Notes: generated by a model from the letters alone, not told the origin. A DNA stretch of 64,000 nt from Caldifarciminota bacterium (GCA_026418295.1 JAOABP010000001.1:372001-436000); one strand, 5' to 3'; counted from the stretch's first letter, positions 51,106 to 62,968 are shown. Program-made: numbers and translations.

Positions 51106-53181
51106 CTAACCCACCCGTAGCAGCCCGGCGCGATCACCGAACCGTTCCACGAGTGTAGCTTTTAACCGCTTATGCTCTGGCGCCTCAAGTTCCGGATCAA
51201 TCTCCACCAGCCGGAATGCATCTCTTCTTGCCCGGAGCAGAATCTCCCGGTCCCGGAAGATATCTGCCACCCGCAGATCCGGCAGTCCGTGCTGGCGGGT
51301 GCCGAAAATCTCTCCCGGACCCCGCAACTCCAGATCCTTTTCCGCCAGTTTGAACCCGTCGGTGGTGGCAACAAAATAACGCAACCGCTCACTTGCCTCT
51401 GCCAGCTCCTCATCACCGGCAATGAGAATGCAGAACGCCTGCCGGTCACTCCGGCCGATTCTGCCCCGGAGCTGATGCAGTTGCGCCAGCCCGAACCGTT
51501 CCGGGTGCTCAATAAGCATCACCGTTGCATTCGGAATATCAACCCCGACCTCAATCACCGGTGTCGCCACCAGAATGTCCAGCTCACCCTGCCGGAACTG
51601 CTCCATCAGCCGCCGGCGCTCCTCGGTCCGGAGCCGGCCATGAACGAGACCGACCCGGAAATCAGTAAAAACCTGGCGCATCCGCTCATAGGTCTCAACC
51701 GCAGAAGTCAGCTCCAGCCGTTCACTCTCCTCAATCACCGGACAGACAACAAACACCTGCTCGCCGAGCGCCAGCCGGCGCCTCAACCCCTCATAAACCC
51801 GTTCCCGCTGCCGTTCGGTTACCAGCCGGGTAATGACCGGTACTCTTCCCGGAGGCTTCTCATCAAGAACTGACAGGTCAAGATCGCCGTAGACGGTCAG
51901 GGTCAGTGTCCGGGGAATCGGGGTTGCGGTCATCACCAGAAAATCGGGATTAAGCCCCTTGTTCAGCAGTGCTGCCCGCTGCATCACGCCGAACCGGTGC
52001 TGTTCATCCACTACCACCAGACCGAGCCGCTCAAACCGCACCCCTTCCTCAATCAGCGCATGGGTGCCAAACACAATCTGCACCGTGCCCTGCTCCAGTC
52101 CGGAAAGAATTTCTGTCCGTTCGCTGCTGCGGGTGGAACCGGTGAGCAGGGCGCACCTGACCCCCAGCTCCTGCAGTATCCGCGAGTAGTTATGATAATG
52201 CTGTTCGGCAAGAATTTCGGTCGGTGCCATCAGCGCCCCCTGAAGCCCGTTCTCACAGGCAATCAGCAGTGCATAAAGGGCAATCACCGTTTTCCCGGAA
52301 CCGACATCCCCCTGCAGCAGCCGGTTCATGCACCGCTTCTGTGCCAGATCCTGGCGGATCTCCTCAATCACCCGCTCCTGTGCCCGGGTGAGCCGGAAAT
52401 TCAGGCTGGCAAGAAAACGGCGCGTCAGACTCCCCTTCTCAATCATCGGCACCGGTTTCTCCACCCCTTTTGCTGCCCGGCGCCGGAGTGCCAAAAGCAG
52501 CTGGAAGAAGAAAAGCTCATCATAAATCAGCCGTTCCCGTGCCCGCTGTGCCACCACCAGGCTCTTCGGAAAGTGTACTGCCTCCAGTGCCGGCTTCAGC
52601 TCCATGAACCGGTAATGACGGATGATCTCCGGTGACAGCGTCTCCTCAAGCTGATCACCATAACTGTCCAGGGCGGTGCGCAGCGCCCTGCGGATGACCC
52701 AGGGTGAAAGTCCGGCGGTCAGCGGATAGACCGGAATGATCGCCTGAGTAAAGGAAAAACCTCCCCCCTCGCTGAGCTCAAAACTGGGATTGACAAACTG
52801 CTTGTGCCGGAACCGGGTCACCCGGCCTGAGATCAGAATCTCCTGTCCGGGCTTGAACCGGTTTTTCAGATCCGGCCGGTTGAACCACAGCACCTCAATC
52901 ACATCACTTTGGTCCCGGACGAGACAGCTGACCAGCTCCCGTCCATTCTTTGTCTTCCGGGCGGAAACCGCCAGCACCCGTGCCAGCACCGTCGCCTCGT
53001 CCCCGACCCGCAGTTCACTGATCGGGAGCACCTGCGAACGGTCCAGATACCGCCGCGGCACCAGAAACAGCAGGTCGCGCACGGTAACAACCCCGAGCCG
53101 TTCCAGCAGTGCTGCCCGCTTCGGTCCGATGCCCTTGAGATACTGAATGGGTGTTGAGAGCCCCTTTTCCGGTCGGGTCAA
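51106..53181 (-). CDS. recG: ATP-dependent DNA helicase RecG
   Basis: 691 residues: wedge/OB region early ([23 protein letters not shown]), then helicase motifs [58 protein letters not shown], and the RecG end [22 protein letters not shown]. It remodels stalled forks and Holliday junctions. Starts directly after the ligA stop. Confidence 0.97.
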   Translation of the reverse strand: MTRPEKGLSTPIQYLKGIGPKRAALLERLGVVTVRDLLFLVPRRYLDRSQVLPISELRVGDEATVLARVLAVSARKTKNGRELVSCLVRDQSDVIEVLWFNRPDLKNRFKPGQEILISGRVTRFRHKQFVNPSFELSEGGGFSFTQAIIPVYPLTAGLSPWVIRRALRTALDSYGDQLEETLSPEIIRHYRFMELKPALEAVHFPKSLVVAQRARERLIYDELFFFQLLLALRRRAAKGVEKPVPMIEKGSLTRRFLASLNFRLTRAQERVIEEIRQDLAQKRCMNRLLQGDVGSGKTVIALYALLIACENGLQGALMAPTEILAEQHYHNYSRILQELGVRCALLTGSTRSSERTEILSGLEQGTVQIVFGTHALIEEGVRFERLGLVVVDEQHRFGVMQRAALLNKGLNPDFLVMTATPIPRTLTLTVYGDLDLSVLDEKPPGRVPVITRLVTERQRERVYEGLRRRLALGEQVFVVCPVIEESERLELTSAVETYERMRQVFTDFRVGLVHGRLRTEERRRLMEQFRQGELDILVATPVIEVGVDIPNATVMLIEHPERFGLAQLHQLRGRIGRSDRQAFCILIAGDEELAEASERLRYFVATTDGFKLAEKDLELRGPGEIFGTRQHGLPDLRVADIFRDREILLRARRDAFRLVEIDPELEAPEHKRLKATLVERFGDRAGLLRVG

Positions 53182-55216
<2,035 letters not shown>

Positions 55217-55234
55217 CCTTACAGCCGGCAACCG

Positions 55235-55262
55235 TTGATTCTCCGCGCACCGCCCTTATCAT
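55235..55262 (+). promoter_or_regulatory. Promoter of the DegT/PtsN pair
   Basis: TTGATT (55235-55240), 16 bases, TATCAT (55257-55262); the GTG start at 55271 is eight bases later. Confidence 0.62.
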
Positions 55263-55270
55263 AGATAACC

Positions 55271-56284
55271 GTGACACCGGCGGTCGCCTTCTACCAGCCT
55301 GCCCTGGAGAATCAGGAGTTCAGTCCGAAGTTTCATCAGGTGCTGGAGCGGATCCTCGTCTCCGGAAGATTCGTCTGCGGCGAAGAACTCCGGGCGTTTG
55401 AATCTGAACTTACCGACTACCTCGGTGTTCCGCAGGTCTTCTGCCTCAAGAGCGGCACCGACGCCCTCTACTACGGACTGAAGGCGCTGGGCATCGGTCC
55501 GGGTGATGAGGTGCTCACCAGCCCCTTCACCTTCTCCGCAACCGTGGAGGCGATTGTCCGCACCGGTGCCCGGCCGGTCTTTGCCGACATCGAACCGGTC
55601 ACCCTCTGCCTTGACCCCGAGCGGTGTGCCCAGCAGCTCACCTCCCGGACCCGGGCGATTGTGCTTGTGCATCTGTTCGGCAACTGCGGCGATCTTGACC
55701 GGTTTGTCCGGCTCTGCCGGTCAAACAACCTGCTTCTGATTGAGGATGCGGCACAGGCGCTCGGCACCGAATTTCAGGGGCGGAAACTGGGCAGTTTCGG
55801 TGATGCCGCCATCTTCAGCTTCTATCCGACCAAGAACCTCGGTGCGCTCGGTAACGGCGGTGCCCTGGTCATCAACCGCCCGCCGGAGATTCCCAACTCC
55901 GCCCGGCTCGATGAACTTCAGGCAGGGTTTCTCCGGCTCAAACTGCCCCAGCTTGACGACTGGAACGCCCGGCGCCGGGAGCTTGCCGAGCGCTACCGCC
56001 TGGCGCTTCACCCCTGGGTCCGGTTCGCCACCTCCCATCCCGACTCCCTGCCCAACTGCCACCAGTTTGCGATTCTTACCCCCTACCGGGACCGGCTGCG
56101 CCAGTTTCTGAGCGAAAACGGCATCCAGACCATGATCTACTACCCCGAACCCCTCCATCCCCTGCCGGTCGCCTCCCGGGTCGCCAGCGAAATCCTCTGC
56201 CTGCCAGTCCGGCACAGCTTGACATTTGAAGAGCAGGGGCTCATTATTAATAAGATACTGGAGTTCTTCCGGACGGTATTATGA
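55271..56284 (+). CDS. DegT/DnrJ/EryC1/StrS-family aminotransferase
   Basis: 337 residues from a GTG with no Shine-Dalgarno. FVCGEELRAFESELTDYLG, SGTDALYYGLKALGIGPGDEVLTSPFTF, IEDAAQALG and the PLP lysine in SFYPTKNLGALGNGGAL are all present. These enzymes put an amino group on nucleotide-linked keto-sugars for lipopolysaccharide or glycans. No sugar partner genes are beside it. Overlaps the EIIA gene by four bases. Confidence 0.93.
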   Translation: MTPAVAFYQPALENQEFSPKFHQVLERILVSGRFVCGEELRAFESELTDYLGVPQVFCLKSGTDALYYGLKALGIGPGDEVLTSPFTFSATVEAIVRTGARPVFADIEPVTLCLDPERCAQQLTSRTRAIVLVHLFGNCGDLDRFVRLCRSNNLLLIEDAAQALGTEFQGRKLGSFGDAAIFSFYPTKNLGALGNGGALVINRPPEIPNSARLDELQAGFLRLKLPQLDDWNARRRELAERYRLALHPWVRFATSHPDSLPNCHQFAILTPYRDRLRQFLSENGIQTMIYYPEPLHPLPVASRVASEILCLPVRHSLTFEEQGLIINKILEFFRTVL

Positions 56285-56778
56285 ACCTCAGGGACATTGT
56301 CCTGCCCGAGCTTGCCTTTGATGCCCCGCCGGTCGGCACGCAGGAGCAGCTGTTTGACCTGATCGCCGACCGCCTGCTGACTGCGGGCATCACTACCGAC
56401 CATGACTCGCTGATTGAGGGCTTCCGCAAGCGGGAGGAGCTGTGCTCAACCGGTGTCGGCCATGGTGTTGCCCTGCCCCACTCCGCCACCGATGCGGTTG
56501 ACCGGATTATCGTTGTCGTCACCCGGGTCAATCCGGCGCTCGACTGGCATGCCCGGGACAACGAGCCGGTCAGCCTCGTGGTCGCCCTGATCTCACCGCC
56601 CTCACTTTATTCGGTCTACCTGCAGGTGCTTGCCGCCCTTGCCCGCGCCCTGCATCTGGAACCGGTCCGGCGCCTGGCGCTCAATGCGCCGACCGCTGCC
56701 GATGCGGCAAAAATCATCGCCACCATCGCCCAGAAGCAGGAGGAGGGCACCGAAGGGCTGATTGAGCCGGTCTGCTGA
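56281..56778 (+). CDS. ptsN: PTS EIIA (PtsN/fructose type) domain protein
   Basis: 165 residues with the EIIA fold: REELCSTGVGHGVALPHS, where His67 (ALPH) is the phosphorylation site. No EIIB, EIIC or HPr gene is nearby, so a PtsN-like regulatory role is more likely than sugar import. It overlaps the aminotransferase gene by four bases. Confidence 0.87.
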   Translation: MNLRDIVLPELAFDAPPVGTQEQLFDLIADRLLTAGITTDHDSLIEGFRKREELCSTGVGHGVALPHSATDAVDRIIVVVTRVNPALDWHARDNEPVSLVVALISPPSLYSVYLQVLAALARALHLEPVRRLALNAPTAADAAKIIATIAQKQEEGTEGLIEPVC

Positions 56779-56797
56779 AAAAGGTCACAAAAACCGC

Positions 56798-56824
56798 TTG
56801 ACAGAAGAGAGAGTTTATTATAAT
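56798..56824 (+). promoter_or_regulatory. Promoter of the 56878 gene
   Basis: TTGACA (56798-56803), 15 bases, TATAAT (56819-56824): both boxes perfect, spacer short. Leader about 45 bases with AAAGGAG. Confidence 0.65.
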
Positions 56825-56877
56825 CTGCCTGCAGTCAGCAGAGGCAGTGGTCTGACTGTGAAAGGAGCAGAGAAAAG

Positions 56878-57495
56878 ATGTCCAAAATTCAAAGGATGGC
56901 TGCCATTACTGCAATGATCATGTGCTCCGTGGACTCAATACCGGCAAATTACCTCTACATCTCCTCCAATCGTCAACCTGACTCTATCCAGCCGGTTGTC
57001 CTGCTGGAAACGGAACTGCCATTAACACCTCCACCCGCCGGTTTTTCGTTAGCAAGCAAAGACACAGTCCATAATCTTAAACTTCTAACCCCGACTGAAG
57101 CAATGCTGCGTACCGAATATCTGAGCAACAGCACCAGTTCTCTGTTCGGTTCATTTATTCATGCCTATACCGGCGAGTGTAGGGATACCGCCTACGGGAC
57201 AGGACCGCTGTGTAAAATTGTTATTGCCGGAGGCTGGACAAGGAGCAGAAGCGCACCGGCAGACACAGCCGTCGGAATACGGGGTAAAACCGTCCGGAAC
57301 GGGATTATAATCCCGCCCGAGTGGACTCCATGGTCAATCTTAAAAGTCAGCGGACCACTGGAAGAAATCAGATATGCGCGATGCTGGTGTTATCTGACAA
57401 GTCAAACCTATGTGTGGGAGCAGTTTTCTGAACCCAGTTGGTGGTGGCAGGAGGGCTCAGACAGCACTTACAGTGGTGTTCAAAGGAGATATTAA
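56878..57495 (+). CDS. Secreted protein of unknown function
   Basis: 205 residues with a likely signal sequence (MAAITAMIMCSVDSIPA). The body is polar with proline-rich and Trp-rich parts (WEQFSEPSWWWQEG); no repeat or catalytic motif is seen. I do not recognise it. AAAGGAG is present, the promoter is near-perfect, and the stop is four bases before the LVIVD protein start, so both are probably co-expressed. Confidence 0.6.
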   Translation: MSKIQRMAAITAMIMCSVDSIPANYLYISSNRQPDSIQPVVLLETELPLTPPPAGFSLASKDTVHNLKLLTPTEAMLRTEYLSNSTSSLFGSFIHAYTGECRDTAYGTGPLCKIVIAGGWTRSRSAPADTAVGIRGKTVRNGIIIPPEWTPWSILKVSGPLEEIRYARCWCYLTSQTYVWEQFSEPSWWWQEGSDSTYSGVQRRY

Positions 57496-57499
57496 AAAC

Positions 57500-59629
57500 A
57501 TGGCCGGCCTGGTTCTGGGGATCATTAACCTCATCATTTTCGCCAGCTATCCACTTCACCCTCTGCCAATCGCCGGCAATTACAAATTCCCTCTGCCCCG
57601 GGATTCACTGAATGCCCGGTTTGCCGGCAACTGGCCCTTCGGTTATCCCGGGAAAGTCGCTTTTGATACCATCCGGAACCTTGCCTTTGTCGGCACGGGC
57701 GGAGGTGTTTATATCCTTGACTTCACCGACCCCGGTGCACCGGTAAAGCTGGGAGAAATCAGATGCCGGGGTCTTGTTGGCAGAATCCGGCATCTGGACC
57801 ACATTCTCTATCTGGCCAATGGCTGGGAACCGGGTGTTCAGCTCTGGGATGTTTCCCAGCCGGCACAGCCCGCACCGCTGACCTGGCTGCCGGTCGGTCC
57901 GGTCACGGATTTTGCCATTGAAAATCGCCGGCTTTACATTGTCCGGAATGAAACTCTGCTGATTTTTGACATCAGCAATCCGGGCCAGCCGGTGTTGCGC
58001 GGTGCCTATGATCATCACGACCGGATCGCCGGTATTTTTGTCCGGGACACACTGGCATTTCTGATTGAAGACCTGTTTACAGGTAATACCGGCTTCACAA
58101 TCATCAACATCGCTGACCCTTCAACACCTTATCCTCTGGGCGTCTGGCGCGGGCAGGTGGTTAACGGCATTGCTGTTGTCTCCGGCATCGCCTACTGCAC
58201 GACCGACAGCGGACTTCAGATCATTGATATTTCCACGCCGGCAAATCCACGCCGCATCGGCTCCTGTGCACCACTGGAAGTCCCCACCCTGATCACAGTG
58301 CGGGACTCTTTCGCCTTTGTTGCCGATTACGGACTGACGGTTATTAATGTCCGCAACCCAAAAGCGCCATTTCGCATCGCCAGCATCAGACCGGCATACT
58401 ACAGTGGATTTGAAGATATGTGCCCTGCCGACTCATTTATCCTCTTGACCCAGTGGGGGAAAATGAGCATCTGGCTGGTTAACATCAGCAATCCGTCAGC
58501 ACCGTCAGAACTTGGCTGGTATCAGCTGCCGGGCTGGACCGGGGCACTGGCGGTGAGCGGTAATTATGCCTATCTTGCCGACTGGGACTACGGTGTGAGG
58601 ATACTGGATATTTCCGATCCCGAATATCCGGTGGAAATAGCCGATGTTGCCAGTCAATGGGGAGCGAGCGGGATTTTCATCCTGGATACCTTTGCCTATC
58701 TTGCGGAGTCCGGATGCGGGCTGGGGATAATAAGTATTGCCAATCCTGCTCAGCCCTCAAGAATCGGCTTCTGCCGCACTCCTGGTGCTGCCTGCTACTG
58801 TGCAGTTAAGGAAGGCTACGCCTATATGGCGGACGGACTGTCCGGTTTACGGATAATCAGCGTTGCCGATCCGGCTAATCCGCATGAGGTCGGCTTCTGG
58901 GACACACCGGGCTATGCCTGGTCGGTCGGCCTTCAGGACTCCCTTGCCTATGTGGCGGACGAGGATGGCGGGTTGAGGATCTTGAATATACAACACCCTG
59001 AACAGCCCTACGAGATCGGAAGTATTAATCTGGCAAATAAACCGGTGGTTCTGACACTGAGAGACTCCATTGTGTATCTCGGGGGATTTGAAGGCGATAT
59101 GGTAATTGTGAACGCCGCCAACCCGGCACACCCGTATCTCCAGGGGTGTTACCGGACTACAGGACCCTGCTGGGGCATAAGTATTGCCTACCCCTATGCC
59201 TATGTAGCAGACTGGTTTCCGGGTCTGTTTCACATTGTTGACATCAGCGATCCATCCAACCCGGTTCAGGCAGGTTATTACTATACCCCCAACGCTCCTT
59301 ACACCGTTGCATATCGGCAACCCTATGTTTATGTTGCCAGCGGCTTGTGCGGTCTGCAGATATATGAGAGTCTGCTCAGCGGCACCGGCGAAGGAGGAAA
59401 TTATGTGCAACCGCCTGAACTCACCCTCCTCCCCAATCCCGTGCGCCCCGGTGCGGTCCTTGCCCTGCCGGCAGGAACCGCTGCGGTCCGGCTCTTTGAC
59501 AGCTCGGGCAGGCTCCTCCAGACCCGGACCGTTACCAACAACCAGCACCAGCTTGCCGGCATCAGACCCGGCGTCTACTTTATCCAGCTTGAACCTCAGG
59601 CGCTGCGGGCGAAGCTGATCGTCCGCTAA
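57500..59629 (+). CDS. LVIVD-repeat beta-propeller secreted protein with type IX-style tail
   Basis: 709 residues from the ATG at 57500, which has AAAGGAG at good distance; the frame open to 57410 overlaps the previous gene. About ten repeats of the type VYILDFTDPGAPVKLGE, LLIFDISNPGQPVLRG, VRILDISDPEYPVEIAD mark LVIVD/propeller blades. A signal-like start (MAGLVLGIINLIIFASY) and a tail (AVRLFDSSGRLLQTRTV, GVYFIQLEP) mark export. Likely a surface adhesin or binding protein. Confidence 0.87.
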   Translation: MAGLVLGIINLIIFASYPLHPLPIAGNYKFPLPRDSLNARFAGNWPFGYPGKVAFDTIRNLAFVGTGGGVYILDFTDPGAPVKLGEIRCRGLVGRIRHLDHILYLANGWEPGVQLWDVSQPAQPAPLTWLPVGPVTDFAIENRRLYIVRNETLLIFDISNPGQPVLRGAYDHHDRIAGIFVRDTLAFLIEDLFTGNTGFTIINIADPSTPYPLGVWRGQVVNGIAVVSGIAYCTTDSGLQIIDISTPANPRRIGSCAPLEVPTLITVRDSFAFVADYGLTVINVRNPKAPFRIASIRPAYYSGFEDMCPADSFILLTQWGKMSIWLVNISNPSAPSELGWYQLPGWTGALAVSGNYAYLADWDYGVRILDISDPEYPVEIADVASQWGASGIFILDTFAYLAESGCGLGIISIANPAQPSRIGFCRTPGAACYCAVKEGYAYMADGLSGLRIISVADPANPHEVGFWDTPGYAWSVGLQDSLAYVADEDGGLRILNIQHPEQPYEIGSINLANKPVVLTLRDSIVYLGGFEGDMVIVNAANPAHPYLQGCYRTTGPCWGISIAYPYAYVADWFPGLFHIVDISDPSNPVQAGYYYTPNAPYTVAYRQPYVYVASGLCGLQIYESLLSGTGEGGNYVQPPELTLLPNPVRPGAVLALPAGTAAVRLFDSSGRLLQTRTVTNNQHQLAGIRPGVYFIQLEPQALRAKLIVR

Positions 59630-59880
59630 CCGGTCCGCTTTCCCGCCTGCCGGCGCCGCTCCTCGACCGCCTGCGCCATCCGGTCAAAGAGCTGGCGGGT
59701 CTCCTCTGCCGCCTGCCGGTCCAGAATCTGAATCGCAAACCCGGCATGGACGATGACATAGTCACCGACCTTCGCCTCCGGGGTCATAATAAGCGAAACC
59801 TCCCGCTCCACCCCGTTCACCTCGCCGATTGCGGTCTCGCCCTCAATCCGGACAATCCGGACCGGAATCGCCAGACACAT
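59626..59880 (-). CDS. hypC: Hydrogenase maturation chaperone HypC/HupF
   Basis: 84 residues from the ATG at 59880, with GGAGG five bases upstream; this puts the essential cysteine at position 2 (MCLAIPVRIVRI), as in all HypC. HypC brings the Fe(CN)2CO group to the [NiFe] hydrogenase large subunit. No other hyp or hydrogenase gene is in the window. It follows the DUF89 gene directly. Confidence 0.93.
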   Translation of the reverse strand: MCLAIPVRIVRIEGETAIGEVNGVEREVSLIMTPEAKVGDYVIVHAGFAIQILDRQAAEETRQLFDRMAQAVEERRRQAGKRTG

Positions 59881-59882
59881 CA

Positions 59883-60731
59883 CTACCTCCCGGCTCCGGG
59901 TGAATAGCAGCAGACCGACTGGCCGAGCCCGACCCCGAGCCGGTCTGCGACCAGCTCACACTTGGCGGTCAGGAGATAGAATCCGTCCCGCGGTCCGTCC
60001 ACCAGCGCCTCAAAGTTGGCATGACCCTTGGCGAGCACCAGCTCTGCCTGCTCATAGGCGGAACGGAACTCGGAACTGACGGTCTGAAAGTCAATCCCCA
60101 GATAGGGTGAGCCGGTGCCGATTATCCTGCCGAAGGCACCAAGCCCGAGCGATTCCGCCTCCTCAACCGTGACATCGTTGAGAATCGGCGTGGAGCGGGC
60201 AACAATCGTCAGCTCAACCGGTGGCAGCCGGCTGAGCACCAGCCGGTCAAACATCACCTCACCGCAGTTGTCCAGAATATACATCACCCGGCGGACCCGC
60301 CTCAACCGCTCAATCAGCTGTTCCGAGTCGTCACGGGCAAACCGGAGCGAGGCCAGCAGGCTTCTGAGCTCAAACCTCCGGCCGGGTCCGACATCAAGCA
60401 CATTGCCGGCAGCGGCAACTATCATTGCCCGCCTCAGCCCCTCTTCATCCCGGCTCAGCTGCTCATCCAGCGCCTCAGCCAGCTCGGCCGCCTGCCGGTT
60501 CTGCTCCTGCTTTATCTGCCGGAACGGATCGGCTGTGCCGAGCAGTTCCATCGTCCGGACGAGCAGCTTTGCGGTCATGGTGCCGGGCGGTTCGCTTAAG
60601 TCCAGTTTCTTCATCAGCCGTTTGAGCTCCTGCTCCACCCGGTCCCAGCCGTCCTCATCACCCCGGACCAGCCGGTAGATCCGGCGGCACTGCTCCAGTC
60701 CGCATTCCAGACACTTGGGTGCGGAGTGCAT
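59883..60731 (-). CDS. DUF89/ARMT1-like metal-dependent phosphatase
   Basis: 282 residues. N-terminal CLECGLEQCRRI, then VLDVGPGRRFELR, MYILDNCGEVMFDRLVL (metal-binding DN) and LVLAKGHANFEAL, the AF1104-like DUF89 pattern. Related proteins are damage-control phosphatases acting on sugar or nucleotide phosphates. It starts two bases after the gene upstream and ends at hypC, a pairing that suggests a link to hydrogenase maturation, by inference. Confidence 0.85.
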   Translation of the reverse strand: MHSAPKCLECGLEQCRRIYRLVRGDEDGWDRVEQELKRLMKKLDLSEPPGTMTAKLLVRTMELLGTADPFRQIKQEQNRQAAELAEALDEQLSRDEEGLRRAMIVAAAGNVLDVGPGRRFELRSLLASLRFARDDSEQLIERLRRVRRVMYILDNCGEVMFDRLVLSRLPPVELTIVARSTPILNDVTVEEAESLGLGAFGRIIGTGSPYLGIDFQTVSSEFRSAYEQAELVLAKGHANFEALVDGPRDGFYLLTAKCELVADRLGVGLGQSVCCYSPGAGR

Positions 60732-60733
60732 CC

Positions 60734-61990
60734 TCAGGTCTTGAGCGGTTTTTTCTCCGCTGCCGGGAAAAGGACATTGTTGAGAATCAGCCGGTAGCCG
60801 GGCGAGTTCTTGTGCAGGTTGAGGTCGGTCGGCGGATCGCCGATCCGGTGGGCATAGTCCTCAGGGTCATGTCCGCCAAGAAAGGTGAATGTCCCCTTGC
60901 CGAACTGGCCATGGATGTATTTCACCTCCTCGGTGTTCTCCACCTCACCGAGAATCAGCACATCCTTTTTCAGCAGCTCGCGCCGGAAACCGCAGTTCTG
61001 GCCCAGAAACTCCCTGACCAGCCCGACATGGTTCTGAACGAGCATCGTCGGCACCGGGTCATACTTGGCGGAGAAGTCAAACAGGGAAAAATAGACATCC
61101 GGACCCCGGCCTGATGCCTCCAGATAGGTATCAATATTGGAGTGCTCATAAAGATACGGGTCGGTGATCACCTGGAAGTTCTCAAAGGCAAAACAGCCCT
61201 CATAGTCCAGCTTGCTCTGACAGTGCGGGTCAACCGGATCACCGTCAAACACCTCGGCACAGATGTCGGTGTTCCTTGCCGCCCAGGCGATGTCCGGGGT
61301 ATCGGTTGCCGAGCACATCCCAAACAGCATCCCGCCTTCTGCCACATACTGCCGGATCTTCTCCAGCACCGCCAGCTTGAGCCGGCTCACCTTGGCAAAC
61401 CCCAGTTTTTTTGCGGTCTGGATGTTGAGCGCCACCTCCTCCTGATACCATTTCTCCTGCCGGTAGGAGGCATAAAACTTGCCGAACTGACCGGTAAAGT
61501 CCTCATGGTGGAGATGGAGCCAGTCATACTGGGAAAGCCTGCCCGCAAGCACATCCGGGTCCCAGACCACATCATAGGGAATACCCGCATAGTCCAGTGC
61601 CAGCCGGACCGCATCATCCCAGGGGTCCGCGGTCGGCGGGGCATAGACCGCAATCCGGGTCGGCCTTTCAAGCATCACCGATGCCATGTTGTTTGCCTCA
61701 ATTGTCTGCCGGATCTCGACCAGCTTTGCCGGAGACACCGGCTCATAATAGACCCCGTGGAGCCGGCACTCCCGCAGCGCCTGATTTTCCGCCGGAAAGA
61801 GAAATGAGCCGCCCCGGTAGTTGAGCAGCCACTCCACCTTTGTCCCGCGCTGGAGCAGGCGGTAGGCGATGCCGTATGCCTTCAGATGGTCGGTCTGGGT
61901 CAGATCCATCGGAATCAGAATCTGCTCCTGGGCACCAAGCACCGCAACGATCAGCAGTGCCAATGCAATCAGCCGGCTCCCAAAGCTCAT
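60734..61990 (-). CDS. Exported class I amidotransferase-like protein
   Basis: 418 residues with a signal peptide (LIALALLIVAVLGAQE). The fold hints are YDWLHLHHEDFTGQFG, a nucleophile-like GMCSATDT and FLGGHDPEDYAH, resembling class I glutamine amidotransferase/ThuA-like domains. From memory, close relatives in Bacteroidetes carry the label asparagine synthetase B, but no ATP-using synthetase domain is here. Function unknown. It overlaps arcC by four bases. Confidence 0.7.
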   Translation of the reverse strand: MSFGSRLIALALLIVAVLGAQEQILIPMDLTQTDHLKAYGIAYRLLQRGTKVEWLLNYRGGSFLFPAENQALRECRLHGVYYEPVSPAKLVEIRQTIEANNMASVMLERPTRIAVYAPPTADPWDDAVRLALDYAGIPYDVVWDPDVLAGRLSQYDWLHLHHEDFTGQFGKFYASYRQEKWYQEEVALNIQTAKKLGFAKVSRLKLAVLEKIRQYVAEGGMLFGMCSATDTPDIAWAARNTDICAEVFDGDPVDPHCQSKLDYEGCFAFENFQVITDPYLYEHSNIDTYLEASGRGPDVYFSLFDFSAKYDPVPTMLVQNHVGLVREFLGQNCGFRRELLKKDVLILGEVENTEEVKYIHGQFGKGTFTFLGGHDPEDYAHRIGDPPTDLNLHKNSPGYRLILNNVLFPAAEKKPLKT

Positions 61991-62919
61991 TCTGTAATCC
62001 TTGTTCCCGCCCTGCCCTCAAGCGCTGCCAGCAGATGTTCCGGATCGGTGATCAGCACCTCCCGGCCGCCACCGGCAAGAAACCTGATCGCCGCCTCAAT
62101 CTTCGGTCCCATGCTCCCTTCAGGAAAATGTCCCTGCGCCTGATACTCTCTGAGCTCACCGGCACTTATCTGCTCAAGCGGCCGGGCATCCTGCCTGCCG
62201 TAATTGAGATAGACCCGGTCCACCGCGGTGGTGATAATCATCCGCTCCGCACCGAGGAGGTTTGCCAGCAAGGCGGAAGCCAGGTCCTTGTCAATTACCG
62301 CAGCCACCCCCTTCAGCTCCCCGTTTTCCCTGATCACCGGAATTCCGCCGCCACCGCAGGCGATGACCACCGCACCGGTATTAACCAGACTCCGGACCTC
62401 CTCAAGCTCGATTACCGCCTGTGGCAGAGGGGAAGCCACCATCCGGCGATAGCCCCGGCCTGAATCCTCCTTTACGGTCCAGCCCAGCTCCTGCTCCAGC
62501 TTCACCGCCTCAGCCCGGGTATAGAACGGACCGACCGGCTTTGAAGGCTGGGAAAATGCCGGGTCATTTTTGTCCACCAGCACCCGGGTTACGACCGTCA
62601 CCACCGGCTGACTGATCCCCGCCTGAAGGAAAAGGTTGCCGAGTACCTGCTGAATCATATAGCCGATCTCCGCCTGGGTCTGGGCGTTTGCCGCATCAAG
62701 CGGAATCTCAGGCAGACGGTTGCGCGCCAGATAGGAGCGCAAAAGGATGAACCCGACCTGCGGACCGTTGCCATGGGTAATAACTACCCGCTCGCCCTGC
62801 CGGACAAGCGCCACCAGCGGTTCACAGCTTGCCTTCAGGGTCGCCAGCTGGTCAGCAAAGGAGATCCGCTCCTTGGAGCGAATCAGTGAGTTGCCACCGA
62901 TCGCCACCACTGTTGTCAT
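61987..62919 (-). CDS. arcC: Carbamate kinase
   Basis: 310 residues from the ATG at 62919 (MTTVVAIGGNSLI); the in-frame ATG at 62937 lies in the promoter. Motifs: ITHGNGPQVGFILLRS, KPVGPFYT, ACGGGGIPVI, GSMGPKIEAAIRFLAGGG. It interconverts carbamoyl phosphate plus ADP with carbamate plus ATP. First gene of arcC-amidotransferase-like-DUF89-hypC. Carbamoyl phosphate is the source of the hydrogenase cyanide ligands, which may explain the grouping. Probably leaderless. Confidence 0.95.
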   Translation of the reverse strand: MTTVVAIGGNSLIRSKERISFADQLATLKASCEPLVALVRQGERVVITHGNGPQVGFILLRSYLARNRLPEIPLDAANAQTQAEIGYMIQQVLGNLFLQAGISQPVVTVVTRVLVDKNDPAFSQPSKPVGPFYTRAEAVKLEQELGWTVKEDSGRGYRRMVASPLPQAVIELEEVRSLVNTGAVVIACGGGGIPVIRENGELKGVAAVIDKDLASALLANLLGAERMIITTAVDRVYLNYGRQDARPLEQISAGELREYQAQGHFPEGSMGPKIEAAIRFLAGGGREVLITDPEHLLAALEGRAGTRITE

Positions 62920-62926
62920 AGAATTA

Positions 62927-62954
62927 ATAGTAATCATTTCCGCTTACCAATCAA
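62927..62954 (-). promoter_or_regulatory. Promoter of the arcC-hypC operon
   Basis: Minus strand TTGATT (62949-62954), 16 bases, TACTAT (62927-62932), seven bases before the ATG. Confidence 0.6.
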
Positions 62955-62968
62955 GCCGGCACCCATTG

